A DNA stretch of 5,596 nt from Thermoproteota archaeon (GTDB taxonomy: Archaea; Thermoproteota; Bathyarchaeia; Bathyarchaeales; Bathycorpusculaceae). Below the pieces are notes generated by a model. The model did no database searches and was not told the DNA's origin. It saw only the letters and a list, made by a program, of their open reading frames with translations. The DNA is taken from positions 1 through 5,596 of the forward strand of contig JAAZFA010000147.1 of assembly GCA_012511995.1 (NCBI GenBank). Reading direction: 5' to 3'. The position numbers and the translations under genes are program-made. Shown here in pieces: positions 1-4,404 of the stretch (position 1 is its first letter; each line of letters begins with the position of its first letter).

Positions 1-3
1 AAT

Positions 4-11
4 GATATAAA
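4..11 (+). promoter_or_regulatory. Possible TATA box for the small zinc-finger gene
   Basis: The AT-rich stretch GATATAAA lies about 38 bases before the TTG start at 46. An archaeal TATA box places the transcript start about 25 bases downstream, near 30-35, just before the AAGGTGA ribosome binding site at 35-41. The spacing fits a very short leader carrying a Shine-Dalgarno sequence. The window edge hides any BRE element, so this rests on position and composition only. Confidence 0.3.
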
Positions 12-45
12 CTGTGCAACAACGTAATACCTTTAAGGTGAAACT

Positions 46-216
46 TTGCATCAACCAATGTATGAATGCCCCTTCTGCAACGAACCAGCACTGAGGACAC
101 GTTATCTCTTTTGGCGCCACATACATGAGTGCTTACGTAAACAGGCAACATTGATGCCAGACATAACTATACCACAATCTCTAACAGATAAAGAAAATTT
201 AACGTTGATCGTCTAG
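46..216 (+). CDS. Small C2HC-type zinc-finger-like protein, function unknown
   Basis: This open frame encodes about 56 residues from a TTG start at 46, or 52 from the ATG at 58. I prefer TTG because AAGGTGA at 35-41 lies 4 bases before it; the same arrangement (GGAAGTGA, 4 bases, TTG) precedes the gene at 2355. From the ATG the protein has Cys4-Pro-Phe-Cys7, then 13 residues, His21, Ile, His23, Glu, Cys25, which is a Cys-x2-Cys-x13-His-x3-Cys arrangement able to bind one zinc ion. The finger part is basic and aromatic (RTRYLFWRH), followed by a polar tail of about 27 residues without obvious fold. Small single-finger proteins are common in archaea and often bind nucleic acid or protein, but no specific role can be assigned here. 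The gene faces the RAM-domain gene. The zinc ligands and the ribosome site argue for a real gene despite its length. Confidence 0.6.
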   Translation: MHQPMYECPFCNEPALRTRYLFWRHIHECLRKQATLMPDITIPQSLTDKENLTLIV

Positions 217-229
217 TTCTAAGTTTAGA

Positions 230-243
230 GGTATTTTAATACC
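230..243. terminator. Inverted repeat between convergent genes, possible bidirectional terminator
   Basis: GGTAT-TTTA-ATACC forms a short perfect hairpin on either strand (6 complementary bases each side if the two central T are the loop). It lies in the 63-base gap between the stops of two convergent genes (216 and 280). Position suggests a shared transcription end. Archaeal termination relies mainly on T-rich tracts, and only short T runs occur here, so this is a weak call. Confidence 0.3.
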
Positions 244-279
244 AATATTGCTGAAAGTTATTACATATCAAAATAAGCC

Positions 280-588
280 TTAAACTACTGTTAAGGTCAG
301 TGTTGATTTTATACTGTTAGATTTCCTTATTTGCTTAAGAACATTTTCCCGCAGATTCTCAAGAGAGTCACTAGTGATTTTTGCCACTAAATCATAAGCT
401 CCCTGTGCAAGATAAACTTCTTCAACTGACTCCATTTTTCGTAAATCCTCAAGAGCCAAGTGCCGCTCATCTGATTCTGCGGTAATAAAAACAAAGGCAC
501 TCCTTTTAATTTTTAATAGAGGAACCTGATCTATGGTAGAGCTTATTTGAGGGCTTATTTCAGGTTTCTCTGCAAAAACATTCTCCAA
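280..588 (-). CDS. Stand-alone Lrp/AsnC ligand-binding (RAM) domain protein
   Basis: The 102-residue product matches the RAM domain of Lrp/AsnC regulators: a beta-alpha-beta-beta-alpha-beta pattern from about residue 29 to 102, with strand AFVFITAE, helix RHLALEDLRKM, strand VEEVYLAQG, the hallmark GAYDLVAKI (63-71), helix SLENLRENVLKQIRK and a last strand STLTLTVV. There is no helix-turn-helix: the first 28 residues are a Pro/Ser/Glu-rich, probably flexible leader. Stand-alone RAM proteins are known in archaea and usually assemble as dimers or higher oligomers that bind amino acids or other small molecules, sometimes together with a full Lrp partner; the ligand cannot be read from sequence. 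The TTG start at 588 is supported by AAAGGAGA about 6 bases before it. An ATG at 596 is in another frame and soon stops. It appears to be a single-gene unit with its own promoter. Confidence 0.85.
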   Translation of the reverse strand: MENVFAEKPEISPQISSTIDQVPLLKIKRSAFVFITAESDERHLALEDLRKMESVEEVYLAQGAYDLVAKITSDSLENLRENVLKQIRKSNSIKSTLTLTVV

Positions 589-596
589 ATAAACAT

Positions 597-634
597 CTCC
601 TTTAATCTATTACTCGGATTAATAATACTATAAA
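597..634 (-). promoter_or_regulatory. Promoter and ribosome binding site of the RAM gene
   Basis: Read on the - strand, TTTATAGT (634-627) is a plausible archaeal TATA box. A start about 25 bases downstream would fall near 605, giving a leader of some 17 bases that contains AAAGGAG (603-597) before the TTG at 588. The Shine-Dalgarno match fixes the start; the TATA assignment rests on spacing and composition. Confidence 0.45.
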
Positions 635-698
635 GTTAAGTTGCTACCTTGCAACTACAACAAAGTTATATTAAATTACCAAATAATAACTTTAGATG

Positions 699-868
699 CA
701 GCTTGCAAAAAGCTGGGGCTTGGCGAAAACCCGCTTTTTATAACTGCAGAAAGTATGATAAGGGCAATGGAGAACCATTCACAATTATTTTTTCGCCGTC
801 TGGGAGGAAGTGGAGGAATGGATGCTTGACTCATGCTTTCTATAAGCCAAGCCCGAAACTTTCATACT
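699..868. other. Gene-free stretch with several inverted repeats; possible structured RNA
   Basis: The 278-base gap 589-866 holds no convincing protein gene. Its right part is rich in complementary segments: CAGCTT/AAGCTG (699-704 with 710-715, loop GCAAA), GGGCTTGGC/GCCAAGCCC (716-724 with 846-854, nine perfect pairs), AATGG/CCATT (766-770 with 775-779, loop AGAA) and AGTATGA/TCATACT (752-758 with 862-868). The last would form a pseudoknot with the nine-pair stem and reaches into the apt stop codon at 867-869. A TATA-like TTTTTATA at 734-741 could work on the + strand. Such matches are few enough to be notable but could partly be chance, and no known RNA family is recognised. It may equally be the 3' untranslated region of apt or a decayed gene. 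Confidence 0.25.
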
Positions 869-1412
869 AGATGTCAGATGGCGTTTTATACTTTACAAGT
901 GAGAATACTTCGTATTGACCATCGAGTGCTTTCCGTCCATTCAAATACTCTAATTCAATGAGAAAGCCAACACCAATCACTTTGCCACCTAATTTTTCAA
1001 CCATATCAACATTAGCTTTCGCAGTACCACCAGTTGCCAATAAATCATCGATGATAAGTACATTTTGACCGTTGGGAATTGCATCTTCATGTATCTGTAT
1101 GCTGTCATTGCTATACTCAGTTGTATATGTAAAGTCCAAGCATTTGTATGGTAATTTACCTTTTTTACGGATAGGTACAAACCCGACTCCTAATTCGTAT
1201 GCTAAAGGTGCCCCAATGATAAATCCACGGGCTTCGTTGGAAACTATGATATCGATTTTTTTTCCCCGATAATGATCTGCTAATTGTTTGATGGTTTCTT
1301 TAAAGCACGTTGAATCTTTTAGAAGGGTTGTAATATCCCAAAATACTACTCCTTTAAATTCAGGGATTCTTCTTATTGCACTTTTTAAATTTAATTTTTG
1401 ATCTGAATCCAT
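867..1412 (-). CDS. apt: Adenine phosphoribosyltransferase
   Basis: Apt makes AMP from adenine and PRPP in the cytoplasm. With the start at 1412 the protein has 181 residues, the usual Apt length. Visible motifs are IRRIPEFKGVVFWDITTLLKD (residues 13-33, the Apt N-terminal signature), EARGFIIGAPLA (60-71), FVPIRKKGKLP (78-88), TEY..DSIQIHEDAI (98-112) and the PRPP-binding loop VLIIDDLLATGGT (118-130). The frame also opens at an ATG at 1427, touching the mtnP stop, but GGAGAT at 1425-1420 lies 7 bases before the ATG at 1412 and makes that the better start. The gene follows mtnP directly, and adenine, the MtnP product, is its substrate. One oddity: the common FRDIT(P/S) signature reads FWDITT here, with Trp in place of Arg. 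The PRPP loop is intact, so I expect an active enzyme. A different base preference is possible but less likely given the neighbour. Confidence 0.93.
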   Translation of the reverse strand: MDSDQKLNLKSAIRRIPEFKGVVFWDITTLLKDSTCFKETIKQLADHYRGKKIDIIVSNEARGFIIGAPLAYELGVGFVPIRKKGKLPYKCLDFTYTTEYSNDSIQIHEDAIPNGQNVLIIDDLLATGGTAKANVDMVEKLGGKVIGVGFLIELEYLNGRKALDGQYEVFSLVKYKTPSDI

Positions 1413-1419
1413 GTAATAT

Positions 1420-1425
1420 ATCTCC
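1420..1425 (-). promoter_or_regulatory. Ribosome binding site deciding the apt start
   Basis: On the - strand GGAGAT begins two bases after the mtnP stop codon and sits 7 bases before the ATG at 1412. This favours that ATG over the one at 1427, which overlaps the binding site itself and has no good site in front of it. Confidence 0.6.
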
Positions 1426-1427
1426 AT

Positions 1428-2219
1428 TTAAGTGAAGCTGTTTTCAAGGGCATTATGGCATCTGCAACTACACTCGTTTGGAATTTTGGCGACAGTTTCA
1501 GCGATTATTCGTTTAACATTCTCAACGTTATTTTTCATAATAGTTATAATGTCGTTAACGCATACCGCATGTTCTTTCCAGCAGTCGTAGTCGGTAACAG
1601 TTGAAATGTTGGTATAACAGATTTCAGCTTCTCTTGCCAAAACAACTTCAGGAACCATAGTCATTCCAATTATGTCAGCACCCCATTTTTGGAACATTTT
1701 AGATTCTGCTTTAGTTGAAAAACGAGGCCCTTCAATACAGACATATGTTCCAGCCTCATGCATTTTGATATCAAGTTTTTTAGCTACTTCGACTACAGTT
1801 TGGTGTAGTTGAGGACACATGGGTTCTGCAACGGATATGTGGCAGACTTTTCCCTCGTTTGCTGTGTAGAAAGATTGTTCACGACGTGTAGTTCGGTCGA
1901 TGAATTGGTCTGCAAAGACTATCTCACCTGGTTGATAATCTTCCCGTAGTGAACCAACTGTGGACGCGGCAAGAATTCGTTTAACTCCTAATTTTTTGAA
2001 TGCCCAAATATTTGCTCTTTGATTGAGATCGGTTGGGCGTAAAGTGTGTAGTTTTCCATGTCTGGGTAGGAATGCAACAGTTTTTCCGTTCAGTTCACCA
2101 ATGATAAAAGCATCTGACGGCTTGCCAAACGGTGTGTCAATTATGATCTCTTCTTTGTTCTTGAGTAAATGATGGTCATAAAGACCTGTTCCGCCGATAA
2201 CTCCAAATTCTGCTTGCAT
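1428..2219 (-). CDS. mtnP: S-methyl-5'-thioadenosine phosphorylase
   Basis: The 263-residue enzyme cleaves MTA with phosphate to adenine and 5-methylthioribose-1-phosphate, the first step of methionine and adenine salvage. It belongs to the PNP/MTAP family (usual length 260-285). Seen in order: FGVIGGTGLYD (5-15), the phosphate-binding LPRHG region, LNQRANIWAFKKLGVKRILAAS with VGSL, DQFIDRTTRR, TYVCIEGPRFSTKAES, and IIGMTMVPEVVLAREAEICY followed by TDYDCW (209-214). The two Asp of TDYD (210, 212) correspond to the pair that selects 6-aminopurines in human MTAP, which favours MTAP over a guanosine/inosine phosphorylase. The C-terminus contains CSCRC (250-254), resembling the CXC disulphide motif described for the archaeal MTAPII of Saccharolobus solfataricus. 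The gene is first of a two-gene unit with apt, with no gap. The ATG has a TATA-like box 27 bases before it, so the transcript is probably leaderless. A methylthioinosine-specific variant cannot be fully excluded. Confidence 0.94.
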   Translation of the reverse strand: MQAEFGVIGGTGLYDHHLLKNKEEIIIDTPFGKPSDAFIIGELNGKTVAFLPRHGKLHTLRPTDLNQRANIWAFKKLGVKRILAASTVGSLREDYQPGEIVFADQFIDRTTRREQSFYTANEGKVCHISVAEPMCPQLHQTVVEVAKKLDIKMHEAGTYVCIEGPRFSTKAESKMFQKWGADIIGMTMVPEVVLAREAEICYTNISTVTDYDCWKEHAVCVNDIITIMKNNVENVKRIIAETVAKIPNECSCRCHNALENSFT

Positions 2220-2241
2220 GACTCTTTACTGCAAACGTTTT

Positions 2242-2253
2242 GCTTATAAAAAT
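2242..2253 (-). promoter_or_regulatory. TATA-like promoter of the mtnP-apt unit
   Basis: On the - strand ATTTTTATAAGC has its core TTTATAAG (2250-2243) centred about 27 bases before the mtnP ATG at 2219. This is the distance expected when transcription starts at or next to the start codon. Only a weak purine-rich segment (AAAGAG) lies before the ATG, in agreement with a leaderless message. Confidence 0.5.
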
Positions 2254-2341
2254 AGCGTAAATCTGTTTCCATCCTTATTGTTTGCTTCCTAAAATTTGGT
2301 AAGCCGTAATATTTTTTTACTTCAGAATCTCACTACATAGC

Positions 2342-2350
2342 AGGAAGTGA
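2342..2350 (+). promoter_or_regulatory. Ribosome binding site of the 84-residue protein
   Basis: AGGAAGTGA matches the archaeal consensus GGAGGTGA in all but one position of the core and lies 4 bases before the TTG at 2355. It supports that unusual start, as no ATG is available nearby in frame. A TATA-like AT-rich run (about 2308-2318) upstream could serve as promoter, but its fit is poor. Confidence 0.6.
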
Positions 2351-2354
2351 ATTT

Positions 2355-2609
2355 TTGCCAAAATTTTTAGTTAATTCAGCTATTTTAAAATCAGAAAACA
2401 ACCCCCAAGCTTGTGCTGAAGGGGCAGCTAAAATGCTATCTAAAGGAAAAATTAGAGATATTGAAGCTACAGCGTGTTATTGTTGCAAAGGTGAAAACCG
2501 AGTTGCTTTTGTCATCAAAGGTCCAAGTCAAGATGTAGTGCTTGAAACTGTCCAGGAGCAGCTAAACATACCAGTTGCCTCTATAACGGAAGTACAGGAA
2601 ATTACTTAG
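2355..2609 (+). CDS. Small cysteine-containing protein of unknown function
   Basis: I do not recognise this 84-residue protein. It starts at TTG behind a good ribosome binding site. The pattern suggests a small ferredoxin-like alpha/beta fold: strand KFLVNSAIL (3-11), helix PQACAEGAAKMLSKG (17-31), strand IRDIEATACYCC (33-44), strand NRVAFVIKG (48-56), helix SQDVVLETVQEQLN (58-71) and last strand ITEVQEI (77-83). It has four cysteines, Cys20 plus the cluster Cys41-Tyr-Cys43-Cys44 at a turn between the two central strands; these could bind a metal or be redox active. There is no signal peptide or membrane segment. It is the only + strand gene in the right 5 kb, diverges from mtnP across a 135-base gap, and overlaps the macro-domain gene tail to tail by 8 bases. 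Composition and start signals argue for a real gene; function is open. Confidence 0.75.
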   Translation: MPKFLVNSAILKSENNPQACAEGAAKMLSKGKIRDIEATACYCCKGENRVAFVIKGPSQDVVLETVQEQLNIPVASITEVQEIT

Positions 2610-3159
2610 CCGTTAAAATTTCTATAGCTGCCTTATTGTATATATCCAAATCACGGTTTGAAAAAAGAACTATTGTAACTTTTTTTATTTTGTCTTCTTT
2701 TTCAAGATAATCCTTAATTGCCTTTATGGCTATGATACTTGCTTCTTCGGTTGGGTAATTGTAACTGCCTGTGCTGATGGATGGGAAAGCAATCGTTTTT
2801 AATTCTTTCATGCTTGCTAATTTAAGGCTGTTCCAATATGATCGTCTCAAAAGCTTAGGTTCTTCATGTACTCCGCCATGCCAAATCGGTCCAACCGTAT
2901 GGATCACATGGTTCGCCTTGAGGTTCCCGCCTGTAGTAATCACGGCGTTCCCTGTTGGTAAACCATCAGGCCATTCTTTTTCTCGTAGGCGTTTGCATTC
3001 CTCAAGAATTTTTGGTCCTCCACGGTTGTGGATTGCAGCGTCCACTCCACCTCCACCTAGTAATGTTGAGTTTGCCGCGTTTACTATTGCGTCTGCTTCT
3101 ACCTCGGTAATGTCGCCCTTGATTAATTCGAGAGTTGCCTTTGCAATTGTAAATTCCAT
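2602..3159 (-). CDS. Macro-domain protein, probable ADP-ribose-ester hydrolase (MacroD type)
   Basis: The 185-residue protein is one complete macro domain. Macro domains of the MacroD/YmdB class bind ADP-ribose and remove it from acidic residues of modified proteins, or deacetylate O-acetyl-ADP-ribose, in the cytoplasm. Seen here: LELIKGDITEVEADAIVNAANSTL with Asp16 positioned for the adenine, GGGGVDAAIH (35-44), the middle region TGNAVITTGGNLKANHVIHTVGPIW (69-93), and the phosphate-binding FPSISTGSYNYP (125-136). Asn27, Asn30, Asp40 and His44 keep the N-x2-N-x9-D-x3-H spacing of active MacroD enzymes, so catalysis rather than mere binding is likely. The usual GGGGVDGAIH carries Ala for the second Gly. 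It follows the LysE-type gene after 31 bases on the same strand, but a TATA-like box overlapping the end of that gene gives it a possible promoter and leaderless start. No ADP-ribosyltransferase partner is visible. Confidence 0.93.
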   Translation of the reverse strand: MEFTIAKATLELIKGDITEVEADAIVNAANSTLLGGGGVDAAIHNRGGPKILEECKRLREKEWPDGLPTGNAVITTGGNLKANHVIHTVGPIWHGGVHEEPKLLRRSYWNSLKLASMKELKTIAFPSISTGSYNYPTEEASIIAIKAIKDYLEKEDKIKKVTIVLFSNRDLDIYNKAAIEILTAK

Positions 3160-3182
3160 ACCTTAACAAAATTACAAGCCAA

Positions 3183-3190
3183 CATTTATA
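3183..3190 (-). promoter_or_regulatory. TATA-like box of the macro-domain gene
   Basis: TATAAATG on the - strand directly follows the TAG stop of the LysE-type gene and is centred about 28 bases before the macro ATG at 3159. The spacing, like that of mtnP, predicts a leaderless transcript. The only Shine-Dalgarno-like bases (AAGGT) abut the ATG and are too close to act normally. Confidence 0.45.
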
Positions 3191-3832
3191 CTATGTCAAC
3201 AGCGTCCATAAAGCTGAACCCATGAATGATAATCCAAATCCGATAAAAACCGCTGCACAGAAAAGCGTAATCCCCATTCGCACCTTAGTATTCCAGAAAC
3301 GCTGAGACTTAAAAACAACAAAAGACGTTACACTGTAAACTGCTAAGTCAGTAAGCCAGTGTACACCGGTAAAAATAGAAAAACCTAACAACCCAAACAG
3401 TTGAGCATTTAGAATAAGTGTCGTTCCAACAGTTAACCACCACAAAATAAACCCTGCGTTTATTGCTGTGGTATAAACTCCTGCAAGGATTGTATCTCGC
3501 ATAGGACTTAAAATAGGTGTTTCAGGCTTGTTTCGGTTTCTAAAAGTCTGCAGACCCATGAATACCATTAAGGCACCACCAATTAAGCCGACCGTAATCT
3601 GTACAGATGTTGGGATATTGTATTGGCTAAGTACAAAATAGATCAGAAACATCAAAGGCACTTCAACGATGCCATGTCCCAAGGCTATTAGAGCTCCAGA
3701 GAATTTACTTTTTTCAGCTCGTTTTAGTGTTACTGCAAACAGTGGACCAGGCATTAATACGCCTGAAAGAGAAATGATCAAAACCGTCGCTAAGAACACC
3801 GGTAAATCTGTAACGTATGCCAAGTAACTCAC
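3191..3832 (-). CDS. LysE/RhtB family membrane exporter
   Basis: This 213-residue protein has the length and about six hydrophobic segments of LysE/RhtB exporters (approximately 11-35, 46-69, 76-97, 112-139, 145-173, 185-211), and carries the family signature SGVLMPGPLFAVTL (23-36, with Pro28-Gly29-Pro30) in the first membrane segment plus GHGIVEVPL (52-60) in the second. Family members export amino acids or derivatives through the cytoplasmic membrane, driven by the ion gradient; the substrate cannot be told from sequence. The GTG start overlaps the tsr3 stop by 4 bases (GTGA at 3832-3829), so the two are probably translationally coupled, with only a weak AAAGAAG in front. Being last of the nnr-tsr3 series may reflect gene packing rather than a shared pathway. 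An alternative would be a divalent-cation exporter of the wider LysE superfamily. Confidence 0.87.
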   Translation of the reverse strand: MSYLAYVTDLPVFLATVLIISLSGVLMPGPLFAVTLKRAEKSKFSGALIALGHGIVEVPLMFLIYFVLSQYNIPTSVQITVGLIGGALMVFMGLQTFRNRNKPETPILSPMRDTILAGVYTTAINAGFILWWLTVGTTLILNAQLFGLLGFSIFTGVHWLTDLAVYSVTSFVVFKSQRFWNTKVRMGITLFCAAVFIGFGLSFMGSALWTLLT

Positions 3833-4404
3833 TCAAATACTTCTTTTGCGGGTTCTCGTTTTTTTCTCTTTAAGATATTGTTCTGCATTTTTACTATCTC
3901 GGTGCTGTCTTTAGCAAAAATGTAAGTATCTAACAGTGTTTGGTTAAGCTCAAAGAAAGCGTGTCCCCAAGAAAAAATATCAAGCATCTTTTTTGCCTCA
4001 TCTTTAAACCCCGTGATGTAAAGGGTTGCAGCTATTGCCTCTGCTGTCGTAAGTTTAGTTAGTTTACCGTAATTTACAGGATTACCAGCGATTAATATTG
4101 GTAGACATCTGCTGGTACCTCTTACATGTTCTCCCATCACTTTTTGTGCATGTTCCCAGCTGCAATCCAGTGCAACAACTCCAAACTGTTTAACCCTTTC
4201 ACTATCTGCTGGTGATAGGGCAATCTCTCCAAAAGGATTCAATACGACCGCACGTTTAGGTAAAAATTTAATTTTTGTTACTATCCTTGCAAATCCTCTG
4301 CGATTTAACCTAAGTGCTGTATTCTTTTTAGGATCATCTTGGGCTGCATGGTAGATACTAATTTTGATTGAAAAAGGTTGTTTTGGTTCAGATTCAGGTT
4401 GCAC
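3829..4404 (-). CDS. tsr3: 16S rRNA aminocarboxypropyltransferase Tsr3
   Basis: Tsr3 transfers the 3-amino-3-carboxypropyl group of S-adenosylmethionine to a hypermodified pseudouridine in helix 31 of small-subunit rRNA, releasing 5'-methylthioadenosine. Visible family features of the 191-residue protein are LNPFGEIALSPAD (55-67), VVALDCSWEHA (76-86), the knot region RCLPILIAGNPVNYGK (99-114), TTAEAIAATLYITGF (119-133) and FSWGHAFFELNQTLLDTY (144-161), followed by a Lys/Arg-rich tail. Known structures have a SPOUT-like trefoil knot. The first ten residues are a poorly conserved leader. The GTG start at 4404 lies 11 bases inside the end of nnr; AAGGTGA (4420-4414) is 9 bases before it. Both the ribosome site and the GTG are in a predicted hairpin (see 4402-4426), which would tie translation of tsr3 to that of nnr. 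It ends in a 4-base overlap with the exporter gene. Confidence 0.93.
   Translation of the reverse strand: MQPESEPKQPFSIKISIYHAAQDDPKKNTALRLNRRGFARIVTKIKFLPKRAVVLNPFGEIALSPADSERVKQFGVVALDCSWEHAQKVMGEHVRGTSRCLPILIAGNPVNYGKLTKLTTAEAIAATLYITGFKDEAKKMLDIFSWGHAFFELNQTLLDTYIFAKDSTEIVKMQNNILKRKKREPAKEVFE

Noticed and set aside
29..39. ACCTT-T-AAGGT symmetry over the ribosome site of the zinc-finger gene, as a possible second site-hiding hairpin
   Set aside because: With a single central base a five-pair hairpin cannot form; only three pairs remain with a real loop, and the 5' half may lie before the transcript start.
641..829. Open frame of 62 codons on the + strand in the gene-free stretch, overlapped by a second frame at 649-870
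   Set aside because: The TTG start has no ribosome site, the product has no recognisable domain or fold pattern, and the two overlapping frames give no preference. At best it is a remnant; the segment is better described by its inverted repeats.
989..1272. Alternative frames on both strands inside apt
   Set aside because: The Apt reading frame carries all expected motifs; the others show none.
2771..3166. Long + strand frame antisense to the macro-domain gene
   Set aside because: It lies almost entirely opposite a well conserved macro domain and its translation is a low-complexity Ser/Pro-rich shadow without start signals.
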